A DNA stretch of 64,000 nt. Source: Blattabacterium cuenoti. GTDB taxonomy: Bacteria; Bacteroidota; Bacteroidia; Flavobacteriales; Blattabacteriaceae. The notes under the pieces were generated by a model. It was not told where the DNA came from. It searched no databases and saw only the letters and a program-made list of their open reading frames with translations. Every line of letters starts with the position of its first letter. Position 1 is the stretch's first letter. Shown piece after piece: positions 46,510-56,432 of this stretch. A program made the translations under genes and the position numbers. Where the stretch lies: NCBI RefSeq assembly GCF_014252355.1, contig NZ_CP059217.1:227273-291272 (forward strand), read 5' to 3'.

Positions 46510-47142
46510 TTATTCAGATAAATAATCCAAAAGTCCACTATAATTAGCTTTCATAGTTTTTTCTCCTTTTTTCCAATTAGCAGGACACACTTCTCCGTTT
46601 TGTTCATAAGATTGAATTGCATCTACAATTCTAATCGCTTCATTAACATTTCTTCCTAAAGGAAAATCATTAATTAGAAGATGTCTAATAATTCCTTTTA
46701 TATCTATTATAAACAACCCTCTATAAGCTATCAACTCTCCCTGATTTTTAACAAAAAAACACTCTTTATTGTAAATCCATTCACCAGATAACACTCCATA
46801 ATTGTAAGATATAATTTTATTAATATCAGATACTAAAGGATATGTAATTCCACATATACCCCCTTTTTCTTTTGGAATTTGCAACCAACTCCAATGAGCT
46901 TGTTCTGAATCCGTAGAAATAGCAATAAGTTGTACATTTTTAGATTTAAAAATTTTCAAATTATCTTGAAATACATATAATTCTGTAGGGCAAACAAAAG
47001 TAAAATCCTTTGGATAAAATAAAATAATGACATATTTTTTTCCGTGAAACTGTTCTAAAGTAAAATTTTGTACAATATTTTTACCATTCAAGACTGCAGA
47101 TGCTGAAAAATTAGGAGCTTTTTTTCCAATTAAGTTATTCAT
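46510..47142 (-). CDS. ahpC: Typical 2-Cys peroxiredoxin (AhpC/Prx1 type)
   Basis: This thiol peroxidase removes hydrogen peroxide and organic hydroperoxides. The peroxidatic Cys51 is in FYPKDFTFVCPTEL, the resolving Cys186 is in NGEVCPANW, and the conserved YPLVSD and RGLFIID blocks lie between. The C-terminal extension after the resolving cysteine (KKGEKTMKANYSGLLDYLSE) is of the longer Prx type. At 210 residues it is complete. The reductant is not encoded nearby. Confidence 0.93.
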   Translation of the reverse strand: MNNLIGKKAPNFSASAVLNGKNIVQNFTLEQFHGKKYVIILFYPKDFTFVCPTELYVFQDNLKIFKSKNVQLIAISTDSEQAHWSWLQIPKEKGGICGITYPLVSDINKIISYNYGVLSGEWIYNKECFFVKNQGELIAYRGLFIIDIKGIIRHLLINDFPLGRNVNEAIRIVDAIQSYEQNGEVCPANWKKGEKTMKANYSGLLDYLSE

Positions 47143-47202
47143 TATTTATCAATATTTTATACTACTAATTTACCAAAATTCTTTATAAGAATCAAAAACT
47201 CA

Positions 47203-49086
47203 TTATCCAATCACATATCTATGAAGTTTTTTATGAATCTTATTTTTTAAATATGTTAAATGCATGATTTTTTTTATAATTATATAGTGATTATCCTTTT
47301 CTATATTGTTTTTAAAATTTGTAATTTCTTTTTTAATTAATTTAGAAATACACTGAGACTTATATAATAATAAAATATCCATAAAATACTGACTAAATTG
47401 TTCTTCTTTGGAAGGAACTTCAATTCCTTTTTGATTCCATTTTGATAAAAAATAAGATTTATGTTGATTTGTTGCATTAAATTTTTTAATTATATCTAAT
47501 TTTTTCAATTGATCTATAGATCGTTTTTTTAACACAATTTGATAAAATAATTGTTTACGAGAATCAAAATCTATAAGTAAATAATCTTTATAAGATAACA
47601 AACTATCTTGTATTACTTTTAACAGTGTAATATGATTATTTTCTCCTTTTTTTATTATTTTATCTCCATAATTTAAAATTAATTGTATCAATTTTTTTTC
47701 AATATTATAAAAATTGGCAATTCTATTATCATTTGTTATTCTAGTTATTAGATCTATATCTTTTTTTATTTTATTTTTTTTGATTTTTTGTTTATTTATT
47801 ATTTTTTCTAATTCAGAATCAAGAATTTCTTTTTTTATGTCAAATAGCTGAGAAGTTTCTTGAAGATAAAATTCTTTTTGAATAGAATGAGAAATTTTTG
47901 AAATTATATTCAAAATATTTAAAACTAAAAACGATTTTTTAACTGTATCACCTTGATAAAATTTTTCAAAAATTTTTTTTTTGTATGAAATAAAACTATA
48001 ATTATTGTTATATATAAAATGTAACAATTGAGAATAAGAATATCGTTTTACCATAGAATCTGGATCTTCGCCGTTAGGAAGCAATAATATACGTAAATTC
48101 ATTTCTTGCTCAAGAATCATAGTGATTACCCTCAATGCAGCTTTAATTCCAGAACGGTCACCGTCATAAAATAGAATAATTGTTTTTGCAAATTTTTTGA
48201 TTAACAATATTTGATCAATAGTAAGAGATGTTCCCGAAGAAGAAACAACATTTGTTATTCCAAATTGATGTAATGAAAGAACATCAATGTATCCTTCTAC
48301 TAAATAACAAAATCCTTCTTTTAAAATACTTCTCTTAGCTTGAAATAATCCATATAGAATTTTACTTTTTTGAAAAATCTCACTTTCAGACGAATTAATA
48401 TATTTGGTATTATAAATATTATTGAGTATTCTACCTCCAAAACCTACTACTTTGCCATATAAATTATAAATCGGAAACATAACACGATTACGAAAACAAT
48501 CAAAATGATTTTGATTTTTATATCGAGTAAACCCAGATTGTTTTAAATCATTTATATGATATCCCTTTTCCAAATAAATTTTAGTAAATTTATCAACAGA
48601 AGTGGGTGCATATCCTAATCCAAATTTTGAAATTGTTGTCATATTCAACCCTCTCTTTTGCATAAGATATCTCAATCCATTTTCTTTGCCTTCTTTAGAA
48701 TAATATAATTGACGAATAAAAAAATAAGTAGCATCTTTTTGGATTAAATATAATTTTTCATATTTGTTATTTTTTTTTATTGTATTAAGACTACATTTAG
48801 TAGGTATTTGTATATTATATCTGTTTGCTAAATAATGCAAAGATTCTAAATAAGTAAAATGTTCGTGTTCCATCAGAAACGTGATTACATTTCCACCTTT
48901 TCCAGAACTAAAATCTTTCCATATTTTTTTTATTGGAGAAACAACTAAAGATGGTGTCTTTTCATTAGAAAATGGACTAAGTCCTCTATAATTCATTCCA
49001 CTTTTTTTTAAATTCACAAAATCTCCAATTACTTCTTCTATACAAGAAACAGAAAATATTTTTTCTATAATTTCTCTAGAAATCAT
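47203..49086 (-). CDS. dnaG: DNA primase, zinc-finger ligands replaced
   Basis: DnaG synthesises RNA primers at the replication fork. The N-terminal domain aligns with the CHC2 zinc finger (SPFSNEKTPS, WKDFSSGKGGN), but all four ligands are substituted: Ser37, Ser40, Asp58 and Ser61. From memory this is usual in Bacteroidetes rather than decay. The RNA polymerase core is regular: GFGGRIL near residue 215, VEGYIDVLSL (TOPRIM glutamate) near 265 and FYDGDRSGIKAA near 310. The C-terminal helicase-binding part is poorly conserved. The length of 627 residues is typical. Confidence 0.95.
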   Translation of the reverse strand: MISREIIEKIFSVSCIEEVIGDFVNLKKSGMNYRGLSPFSNEKTPSLVVSPIKKIWKDFSSGKGGNVITFLMEHEHFTYLESLHYLANRYNIQIPTKCSLNTIKKNNKYEKLYLIQKDATYFFIRQLYYSKEGKENGLRYLMQKRGLNMTTISKFGLGYAPTSVDKFTKIYLEKGYHINDLKQSGFTRYKNQNHFDCFRNRVMFPIYNLYGKVVGFGGRILNNIYNTKYINSSESEIFQKSKILYGLFQAKRSILKEGFCYLVEGYIDVLSLHQFGITNVVSSSGTSLTIDQILLIKKFAKTIILFYDGDRSGIKAALRVITMILEQEMNLRILLLPNGEDPDSMVKRYSYSQLLHFIYNNNYSFISYKKKIFEKFYQGDTVKKSFLVLNILNIISKISHSIQKEFYLQETSQLFDIKKEILDSELEKIINKQKIKKNKIKKDIDLITRITNDNRIANFYNIEKKLIQLILNYGDKIIKKGENNHITLLKVIQDSLLSYKDYLLIDFDSRKQLFYQIVLKKRSIDQLKKLDIIKKFNATNQHKSYFLSKWNQKGIEVPSKEEQFSQYFMDILLLYKSQCISKLIKKEITNFKNNIEKDNHYIIIKKIMHLTYLKNKIHKKLHRYVIG

Positions 49087-49115
49087 AAATAGAAATGTAC
49101 TTATTAATATTATAA

Positions 49116-49769
49116 TTAATATACAGATTTCATTTTTTTAATAATTGTTGTCGGATTAGAAGCAGAAAAAATACTACTTCCTGATACTAAAATATCAGCT
49201 CCATGTTTAAATAATACTGAATAATTATCTAAATTAATTCCACCATCTATTTCTATTAAAGCAGAAGATTGTTCTTTTGATATTAAATCTTTAGCCTCTT
49301 TTAATTTTTTATAGGTTTGTATAATAAATTTTTGGCCACTAAAACCAGGATTGACACTCATTAATAAAACAAAATCTATATATTTTATTAGGTCTTTTAA
49401 AAGAATGATAGGAGTATGTGGATTCAATGCCACACCAACCTTCATGCCATTTTCTTTAATAGAACAAATCGTTCTATTTAAATGAAGACATGCTTCATAA
49501 TGAATATGGATATGATCTGCTCCACATTGTTTAAACTGTTTGATATATCGTTCAGGTTGAAAAATCATTAAATGTACGTCTATGGGTTTGGATGCATATT
49601 TTTTTACATATTGAAGAAATAATCCACCAAACGAAATATTAGAAACAAAAGAAGAATCCATAATATCAATATGAAACCAATCTGCATCACTGTTATTTAA
49701 CATTTCTATATCTCTATATAGAAACGCTAAATCAGCAGATAATAAAGAAGGAGCTATAATTTTTTTCAT
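49116..49769 (-). CDS. rpe: Ribulose-phosphate 3-epimerase
   Basis: Rpe interconverts ribulose 5-phosphate and xylulose 5-phosphate in the non-oxidative pentose phosphate pathway, supplying erythrose 4-phosphate for DAHP synthase encoded nearby. APSLLSADLAFL opens the protein. Metal ligands appear in DWFHIDIMD and in DVHLMI, MSVNPGFSGQKF follows, and the second catalytic aspartate is in IEIDGGINLDN. At 217 residues it is complete. It lies 14 bp after fabI. Confidence 0.96.
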   Translation of the reverse strand: MKKIIAPSLLSADLAFLYRDIEMLNNSDADWFHIDIMDSSFVSNISFGGLFLQYVKKYASKPIDVHLMIFQPERYIKQFKQCGADHIHIHYEACLHLNRTICSIKENGMKVGVALNPHTPIILLKDLIKYIDFVLLMSVNPGFSGQKFIIQTYKKLKEAKDLISKEQSSALIEIDGGINLDNYSVLFKHGADILVSGSSIFSASNPTTIIKKMKSVY

Positions 49770-49783
49770 ATTTAAATAAATTA

Positions 49784-50584
49784 TTATGATATAATAGTAT
49801 CAACAATTCCAATTTTCGAAAACCCTCCATCATGATATAAATTTTGCATAGTAACTTTCCTAGTTAAATCAGAAAAAAGTGTAATAATATAATCTGCACA
49901 ATCTTTTGCAGAAGCATTTCCTAATGGGGATAATTTTTCCGAAAAAACAAAAACTTGTTTTAATCCTTTGATAGCATTTGCAGACCTAGTAATACTAGGA
50001 GATTGTGATACTGTATTAACTCTAACTTTATTTTTAATACCCCAATAATAACCAAAATTTCGTGTAATACTTTCTAAATAAGATTTATAATCAGACATAT
50101 CAACATAATTCGGAAAACATCGTTGAGATGCAACGTAAGTGATAGCAACTATAGATCCCCATTGATTCATAGCATTTTTTTGCCAAGCAGTTTTCATAAT
50201 CTTGTGGTAAGATACTGCGGATATATCCCATCCTTTTTTCAAAAAATCATAATTAATAGTAGGATAAGATATTTTCTTTCTAATATTAATAGACATAGCT
50301 ATAGAATGCAAAATAAAATCTATTTTTCCTCCAAAAAAATCTAAGCTTTTATCAAATAAAATGTCTAAATCATGCATAGAAGTAGCATCTGCTGGAATAA
50401 TAATAGACTCTGTTTTTTTAGATAATTCTTTAATATTTCCCATTCTTAATGCTGCTGGTGTATTTGTTAGAATAAAAGTAGCTTTTTCTTCATATGCCTT
50501 TTCTGCGACTTTCCATGCAATTGAAGATTCGTCTAAAGCTCCGAAAATTATTCCTTTTTTATCCTTCAATAAATTATAAGACAT
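49784..50584 (-). CDS. fabI: Enoyl-[acyl-carrier-protein] reductase (NADH)
   Basis: FabI reduces trans-2-enoyl-ACP in the last step of each fatty-acid elongation round. The start at 50584 gives MSYNLLKDKKGIIFGALDE, matching flavobacterial homologues; an ATG at 50608 adds eight residues. ILHSIAMSIN and AITYVASQRCFPNY follow, and the catalytic Tyr-x6-Lys pattern is seen in YVDMSDYK. VRVNTVSQSPS is typical of the Bacteroidetes branch. At 266 residues it is complete. Confidence 0.94.
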   Translation of the reverse strand: MSYNLLKDKKGIIFGALDESSIAWKVAEKAYEEKATFILTNTPAALRMGNIKELSKKTESIIIPADATSMHDLDILFDKSLDFFGGKIDFILHSIAMSINIRKKISYPTINYDFLKKGWDISAVSYHKIMKTAWQKNAMNQWGSIVAITYVASQRCFPNYVDMSDYKSYLESITRNFGYYWGIKNKVRVNTVSQSPSITRSANAIKGLKQVFVFSEKLSPLGNASAKDCADYIITLFSDLTRKVTMQNLYHDGGFSKIGIVDTIIS

Positions 50585-50620
50585 AATTTGTTTAAATTCA
50601 AATTTCAATTAATTTTTTAA

Positions 50621-51862
50621 CTAAAAATGAAAAATTTCTTTTATGCAAGAAACATAATCTAATTTTTCCCATGTAAAAAGTTCTACTTCTTTTTCCTTTT
50701 TATTTCCCATTAGATCAACAAAAGATTTTTTAGTTTTTATTGGAATTTTTCCCATATGTCCATATGTCGATGTTTCTTCATAAATGGGATTACTCAACTT
50801 TAATCTATCTATTATAGCATAAGGGTTAAAATCAAAATTTTTCCGTAGTTTTGAAACTATTTCTTCGTCATTAATTTTTTGTTTAGAAGTTCCATAAGTA
50901 TTAACAAAGATTCCTATAGGATCTGATATTCCAATAGAATAAGAAATCTGAATCAATAATTCATCTGCAATTCCTGCAGCAACAAGATTTTTAGCAATAT
51001 GACGAGCCGCATAAGATCCAGATCTATCTATTTTAGATGGATCTTTTCCAGAAAAGGCACCACCTCCGTGAGAACCTCTTCCACCATACGTATCTACTAT
51101 AATTTTTCTACCTGTCAATCCAGTATCTCCATGAGGCCCACCTATCACAAATCTTCCTATAGGGTTTATATAATACTTTGTTTTGTTTGTAAATAGTCTT
51201 TTTATTTTTTTTGAAAACAGTTTTTGTACCCTTGGTATTAAAATATTTCTAATATCTTTTACGATTTTTTGATGCATTTTTTCTTCTGTATCAAATTCAT
51301 CATGTTGAGTGGATATCACAATAGCATGAATATGAATAGGTACATGTTTATTAGAATATTCTAAAGTTACTTGTGATTTAGCATCTGGACGTAAATAAGT
51401 CATTTTTTCTCCTTCATATCTTATTGCCTGAAGTTCCCTTAACAAATGATTAGCCATTTCTAATGATAACGGCATATAATTCTCTGTTTCTTTGATAGCA
51501 TATCCAAATACTATTCCTTGATCTCCAGCTCCTTGATATTTTTTTTTATCTTTATATAAATCTAAAGATTGTTCTTGAATAGAAGATATAATTCCACAAG
51601 AATCTGCATTAAATTTATATTCATTTTTAGTATATCCTATTTTTCTCAGAAGATCACGAGCTATTTTTGAAAAATTTACCAAAATTTTAGAATTTACTTC
51701 TCCAGCTAATATAATTTGACCTGTGGTCACTAATGTTTCTATAGCAACTCTAGATTCTGAATCATATGCCAAAAAATGATCTAATATAGCATCTGATATT
51801 TGATCAGATATTTTATCAGGATGTCCTTCTGAAACAGATTCGCTAGTAAATAAATAAGACAT
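50621..51862 (-). CDS. metK: S-adenosylmethionine synthetase
   Basis: MetK makes SAM from methionine and ATP, the methyl donor for RsmH, RsmG, RlmB, TrmD and PrmC, all encoded in this window. TSESVSEGHPDKISDQISDA marks the N-terminus. GAGDQGIVFGYA is the ATP-binding hexapeptide region, PDAKSQVT and GGPHGDTGLTGRKI follow, and GGGAFSGKDPSKIDRS is the P-loop-like block. At 413 residues it is full length. It sits 9 bp after the DAHP synthase gene on the same strand. Confidence 0.98.
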   Translation of the reverse strand: MSYLFTSESVSEGHPDKISDQISDAILDHFLAYDSESRVAIETLVTTGQIILAGEVNSKILVNFSKIARDLLRKIGYTKNEYKFNADSCGIISSIQEQSLDLYKDKKKYQGAGDQGIVFGYAIKETENYMPLSLEMANHLLRELQAIRYEGEKMTYLRPDAKSQVTLEYSNKHVPIHIHAIVISTQHDEFDTEEKMHQKIVKDIRNILIPRVQKLFSKKIKRLFTNKTKYYINPIGRFVIGGPHGDTGLTGRKIIVDTYGGRGSHGGGAFSGKDPSKIDRSGSYAARHIAKNLVAAGIADELLIQISYSIGISDPIGIFVNTYGTSKQKINDEEIVSKLRKNFDFNPYAIIDRLKLSNPIYEETSTYGHMGKIPIKTKKSFVDLMGNKKEKEVELFTWEKLDYVSCIKEIFHF

Positions 51863-51871
51863 AAAATTATA

Positions 51872-52960
51872 TTACATATTTTTTTGAATATTTATAGATT
51901 CTTCATGTAAAAGTTTGAAAAAATTTTCTATAAGCCTTTCCGAAATTCCTAGTTGTCTTCCTAATTTCAAAGATCTATTCAATATATATTTCCATCTATC
52001 TGGCTGAACAAAAGATAAATATTTTGTTTTTTTCAAAATTCCTAATTGTTTAGATATTTTCATTCTTTCTGATAAAAGATAAATCATATTGTCATCTATT
52101 TCATCAATTAAAATTCTCAATGAATTCAAACTTGCCTGATCATCATCCTGTATTTTATTTTTTATATCATCTTTTAAATTTTTCAACAAATCTGTAACTT
52201 CTTCTGGTGTCATTTGTTGTTTAACATCACTCCATGCATGCAATGGATCACAATGACTTTCAATCATAAAACCATCATATTTAAATACATGATAAGCAAT
52301 TTTTGCTATATCATAAATTCCATTTTTATTTCCACAAATATGAGAAGGATCACAAATTAAAGGAATTCTAGAAAACATTTCCCTAAATTTTAACAATAGA
52401 TTCCAATTAGGTTGATTACGTAATCTTGAATTTTTATAGGTATAAAATCCACGATGTATGACTCCTAATTTTCTAATTCCTTTTGCAAATAAACGTTCTA
52501 TAGCACCTATCCATAATTCTAAATCAGGATGAATAGGATTTTTTACTAAAATGATTATTTTTTTATTTCCTTCTATAGAATCCGCTATTTCTTGAATAAT
52601 AAATGGACTGGAAGTACTCCTTGCTCCTATCCAAAGGACATCTATATCAAAGGATAGTGCTAGTTGTACATGTTGTTCATTAGCAACTTCTGTTGCTACC
52701 ATGTATCCTGTTTCCTGTTTTACTTTTTTGAGCCAATGCAACCCTTTTTCTCCTATTCCTTCAAAATTATTTGGTTTTGTTCTGGGTTTCCATATACCTG
52801 CCCTAAATATATTTATGTATTTTTTATCTAACCTTTTAGCAGTTTCTAAAACTTGGGCTTCACTTTCTGCACTACAAGGACCAGAAATCGTAATAGGTTG
52901 ATTAAATTTATCAATCCAAGACCTATCTATTTTATTATTAATAATATTTTTTTCCATCAC
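51872..52960 (-). CDS. aroG: Bifunctional DAHP synthase / chorismate mutase
   Basis: The first 260 residues or so are a KDO8P-synthase-like (type I-beta) DAHP synthase: ITISGPCSAESEAQ, FRAGIWKPRTKPNNFEG, KNPIHPDLELWIGAIERL (adjoining blocks) and DPSHICGNKNG. The last 90 or so are an AroQ-type chorismate mutase: LRILIDEIDDNMIYLLSERM and SKQLGILKK. The fusion is the usual Bacteroidetes form and lets a mutase ligand regulate pathway entry. The gene therefore covers both the first committed step of the shikimate pathway and the first step from chorismate to Phe and Tyr. The symbol is by function; aroA(G) is used by some. Confidence 0.93.
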   Translation of the reverse strand: MMEKNIINNKIDRSWIDKFNQPITISGPCSAESEAQVLETAKRLDKKYINIFRAGIWKPRTKPNNFEGIGEKGLHWLKKVKQETGYMVATEVANEQHVQLALSFDIDVLWIGARSTSSPFIIQEIADSIEGNKKIIILVKNPIHPDLELWIGAIERLFAKGIRKLGVIHRGFYTYKNSRLRNQPNWNLLLKFREMFSRIPLICDPSHICGNKNGIYDIAKIAYHVFKYDGFMIESHCDPLHAWSDVKQQMTPEEVTDLLKNLKDDIKNKIQDDDQASLNSLRILIDEIDDNMIYLLSERMKISKQLGILKKTKYLSFVQPDRWKYILNRSLKLGRQLGISERLIENFFKLLHEESINIQKNM

Positions 52961-52966
52961 AAAACA

Positions 52967-53821
52967 TTAATTTATATATATTTTTGATTTTTTGATCATA
53001 TCATTTGCTGTTTTTATATACTGATCAATACAATTCAATTTATTCTTTTTCAAAAGAATTTGAAATTTTTTTAAATAATTCATATAAACTTCTATAGATT
53101 TAATTAAATTTTCTCTATTAGAAAGAAAAATAGGGACCCACGTTTCAGATTTACTTTTTGCCAAACGTGTAGTGGATTCCCAACCACTACCCATCATATC
53201 AAACATTTTCTTTTTATCTTTTTTATCAAAAATAGAATTGGCTAAAGAAAAGGAAACTACATGAGGCAAATGAGATCCATAAGAAATATAAAAATCGTGT
53301 TCTTTGGAGGTTAAATAAATGATGCGCATTTTCATGATTGAGTATATTTTTTCTGTTATGGATATTGCATCTGGATCGCTATGTTCAGAATCACATAACA
53401 CACAATTTTTTTTATTAAATATACTAGAATTTGCTGAGATAGGTCCAGAAGTTTCAATTCCAGCAATAGGATGTGTAGCAACGAAACGACTTCTTTTTGG
53501 GTGAAAAAAAACACTATTACAAATATTAAATTTTGTAGATCCAGTATCTAAAATAACAGTATCACTTTTAATATTAGTTAAAATATTTGGAAGAAGTTTT
53601 TCTATTCCATCTACCGGAATAGACAAAATAATAACTGATGACTGCATAATAAGCTCATCTATTGGAAGAACCTCATCTATAATTCCTAATTTTATAGCAT
53701 TCATAGCATTTTTTTCATTTTCATCTGTACCTATAAATCGATTTCCAAAATTGGATTCTTTTAGTTTTAAACTGATAGATCCTCCAATTAATCCTAATCC
53801 TATAATTCCAATGATCATCAT
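52967..53821 (-). CDS. tyrA: Prephenate dehydrogenase
   Basis: TyrA oxidatively decarboxylates prephenate to 4-hydroxyphenylpyruvate for tyrosine. The NAD loop IGIIGLGLIGGSISL is at the N-terminus. ILSIPVDG and VILDTGSTK follow, and the prephenate-binding ATHPIAGIETSGP carries the conserved histidine. SHLPHVVSFSLA is also typical. At 284 residues it has no fused mutase or ACT domain. Its start overlaps the aminotransferase gene by 4 bp. Confidence 0.95.
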   Translation of the reverse strand: MMIIGIIGLGLIGGSISLKLKESNFGNRFIGTDENEKNAMNAIKLGIIDEVLPIDELIMQSSVIILSIPVDGIEKLLPNILTNIKSDTVILDTGSTKFNICNSVFFHPKRSRFVATHPIAGIETSGPISANSSIFNKKNCVLCDSEHSDPDAISITEKIYSIMKMRIIYLTSKEHDFYISYGSHLPHVVSFSLANSIFDKKDKKKMFDMMGSGWESTTRLAKSKSETWVPIFLSNRENLIKSIEVYMNYLKKFQILLKKNKLNCIDQYIKTANDMIKKSKIYIN

Positions 53822-54975
53822 GATGAAGAAATTCTATTTTTTGCCATTTTTAAAGTTGGAATAGAACTACACATAGATAATCTGACATAACCTTTTCCAT
53901 TATTACCAAACAAACTACCAGGAGTAATAAAAATGTGATATTTTTGTAAAATATTTTCCGACCACTTTATATCATTATACTCTCCATTTTTTATTTTTGC
54001 CCAAACAAATATTCCGGAACTTTCTTTTCTATATTTTAAAGATAAACGATCACATATTTTCCATATTATTTTTTTTCTTTTAGAATATTCTATATTCAAT
54101 TTATCAAACCAAGAATTATGTTGATTCATTGCTTCAATAGCCCCAATTTGAATTGGATAATACATTCCAGAATCCATTTGACTTTTTACTTTTAAAATAT
54201 TGTTCAAAAATTCTTGATTACCAATTAACATACCAATACGCCATCCTGCCATATTGTAACTTTTACTTAAAGAATTTAATTCTAAAGATATATCTTTAGA
54301 TTCTGGAATATTAAAAATGCTTAAAGGAGGTTGATTATTTAATATAAAACTATAAGGATTATCATGCACTAATAAAATATTATTTCTTTTTGCAAAACGT
54401 ACTATTTCTGTTAACTGATCAAAAGTTGCAATAGTACCTGTAGGCATATGAGGATAATTAATCCACATTATTTTAACATTAGTCAAATCTTGTTTTTCCA
54501 TATTTTTTATATTTGGAATCCAGTTTTCTTTTTCATGAAGATGATAATATATAATTTCTGATCCAACAAGTTTAGAAATCGACGAATAAACAGGATATCC
54601 AGGATTTGGAATCAATACTTTATTTCCTTTTTCCAGATAAGCCATACTAATATGCATAATTCCTTCTTTAGATCCCATTAAAGGTAAAATTTCTTTATTT
54701 GGATCTAAATCAACTTGATAATTATTTTTATACCAAACAGAAATAGTTTGTCTTAATTTTTCTATTCCAATATAACTTTGATAAGTATTTGCATAATATA
54801 ATTCTGAAGCATTTTTCATTTTTTGTATTACTTCATTTGGAGGAAGTAAATCAGGATTTCCAATCCCCAAATTAATAACATTTATTCCTTTTTTATTAAG
54901 ATTATAAATTTCTTTCATTTTCTCTGAAAAAAAGTATTCCGAGATATTATGCATTCTTTTTGCTACTAAAATCAT
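53818..54975 (-). CDS. Class I/II PLP aminotransferase of the aromatic operon
   Basis: This is a 385-residue PLP transaminase. VINLGIGNPDLLPP, LMGSKEGIMHI, PNPGYPVYSS and NYPHMPTGTIA are followed by the PLP-lysine motif SLSKSYNMAGWRIGM and a carboxylate-binding YVRLSMCSS. The sequence resembles the LL-DAP aminotransferase-like group. Placement between pheA and tyrA, with overlaps on both sides, suggests it transaminates phenylpyruvate and 4-hydroxyphenylpyruvate as the last step to Phe and Tyr. A role in making LL-DAP is an alternative. Confidence 0.88.
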   Translation of the reverse strand: MILVAKRMHNISEYFFSEKMKEIYNLNKKGINVINLGIGNPDLLPPNEVIQKMKNASELYYANTYQSYIGIEKLRQTISVWYKNNYQVDLDPNKEILPLMGSKEGIMHISMAYLEKGNKVLIPNPGYPVYSSISKLVGSEIIYYHLHEKENWIPNIKNMEKQDLTNVKIMWINYPHMPTGTIATFDQLTEIVRFAKRNNILLVHDNPYSFILNNQPPLSIFNIPESKDISLELNSLSKSYNMAGWRIGMLIGNQEFLNNILKVKSQMDSGMYYPIQIGAIEAMNQHNSWFDKLNIEYSKRKKIIWKICDRLSLKYRKESSGIFVWAKIKNGEYNDIKWSENILQKYHIFITPGSLFGNNGKGYVRLSMCSSIPTLKMAKNRISSS

Positions 54976-55817
54976 TATAATCTAATTATTCCTTGTTTAT
55001 ATTCTCCCATAATATAAAATTGATGAATACATGGGACCTTTTTAATCTTATTTTTCATCAATTTATAATCTTTTATGTTATTGAAAATAATATCCACATA
55101 AAAAGAATATTCCCATGGTCTTTGTATTATTGGAATAGATTGTATTTTAGTCATATTAATTCCTAAATTAGATATTAAACTCAATATCTTAGCAAGACTA
55201 CCTGTCGTATGCAATATTTTAAATATTAATGAAGCTTTATTAAAATTATCTTCCTCATTTTGTTTTTTTAAAAAATTTTTTATTATGAAAAATCTAGTAA
55301 AATTTTTATTAATAGTTTGGATATTGCTAGATATAATTTCCAATCCATATTCTATAGCTGCATCTTCAGATGCAATAGCTGCTAATCCTTTTTTTTTAAA
55401 ATTAGAAATATATTTTGCTGCTGAAGCTGTATCAGAATATTTAGATATTTGTATATCTGGATGTTCCTCTATGAATAGTTCACATTGCAATAATGCCATT
55501 GGATGAGAATAAATTTTTTTAATGTCCTCTATTGTTTGTCCAGGATAAGCCATTAAATGATGTTTAATTGGCATATAAACTTCTCCAACTATTCTTAAAT
55601 TATATTCATATAATAGACTATAATTAGTCAAAATAGTACCAGCAATAGTATTTTCTATAGCCATCACACCAATATCAACATTTGATCTAAAAACAGAAAA
55701 AGCCAATTCTCTAAAAGAAGAACATTCCATTAATGTATAACTACATCCTTTAAAATATTTTGAAACAGCTGCATGATGAAAACATCCCTTAACACCTTGT
55801 ATAGCTATTTTTTTCAT
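54975..55817 (-). CDS. pheA: Prephenate dehydratase
   Basis: PheA converts prephenate to phenylpyruvate. The catalytic domain starts IAIQGVKGCFHHAA and has VGVMAIENTIAGT-like GVMAIENTIAGTI and the catalytic TRF motif in NFTRFFIIK near residue 172. A C-terminal ACT domain (about 190-280) contains the segment QSIPIIQRPWEYSF, where the Phe-binding ESRP motif of other enzymes reads QSIP, so feedback sensitivity may differ. It has no mutase domain, in keeping with the mutase fused to DAHP synthase. It opens the operon and shares one base with the aminotransferase gene. Confidence 0.95.
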   Translation of the reverse strand: MKKIAIQGVKGCFHHAAVSKYFKGCSYTLMECSSFRELAFSVFRSNVDIGVMAIENTIAGTILTNYSLLYEYNLRIVGEVYMPIKHHLMAYPGQTIEDIKKIYSHPMALLQCELFIEEHPDIQISKYSDTASAAKYISNFKKKGLAAIASEDAAIEYGLEIISSNIQTINKNFTRFFIIKNFLKKQNEEDNFNKASLIFKILHTTGSLAKILSLISNLGINMTKIQSIPIIQRPWEYSFYVDIIFNNIKDYKLMKNKIKKVPCIHQFYIMGEYKQGIIRL

Positions 55818-56222
55818 GAAAAAATATATCCATTTACTTTACTCCTACTACTACTCACTATACTCCTACTTTATCCATAATATGAAAATAATATTTAAAT
55901 ATAAAAAATAATTTTATTTGATGCAATGCAATCAAAAATTTTATATACGAACTAAAGATTAGTTATCATCATAAATCATACCAAATGTAAAAAAATGAAT
56001 TATTCCAAATTATATATTTACATTCCAGCATTATTATTCAAACAATCAATAAATTATCCAATACCTGTTTAAGGTAAAAAATGGCAATTCAGTTCATTTA
56101 CGATATATACGCCACAAAATACGTAATTGGCCCCATCCTACCCATTGATTGATAAATAGTTATGATTTTTATTGAGTTATATTTTTTTTATCTAATATAC
56201 TGTTTTTAACAAAACAGGACCT

Positions 56223-56235
56223 ACATAAGTTATGT
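56223..56235. repeat. 13-bp perfect inverted repeat
   Basis: ACATAAGTTATGT is symmetric around a central G. It lies 11 bp from the palindrome ATATGCATAT (56246-56255), inside the gene-free interval upstream of pheA. In such AT-rich DNA a short palindrome can occur by chance. Confidence 0.5.
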
Positions 56236-56413
56236 GTGATCTTATATATGCATATCTGCACATAAAATATTGAATAATCAAATACTAATTTTTTTATCTG
56301 TAATATTTGTTTTTATATAGCGCTTATAACATATGAATAAAATTATAGTGACTTTATCTGTAAAAAATAGTAATATTGATTGTAAGGTTTTATTCAAATA
56401 TAAAATTGAAACA

Positions 56414-56432
56414 ATGTAGTTATTAACTACAT
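56414..56432. repeat. 19-bp perfect inverted repeat in the pheA upstream gap
   Basis: ATGTAGTTATTAACTACAT has 9-bp arms around a single central T. The symmetric form without a hairpin loop suggests a dimeric-protein site rather than a terminator. It lies about 600 bp upstream of pheA and 235 bp beyond the 3' end of rplI. Confidence 0.6.
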
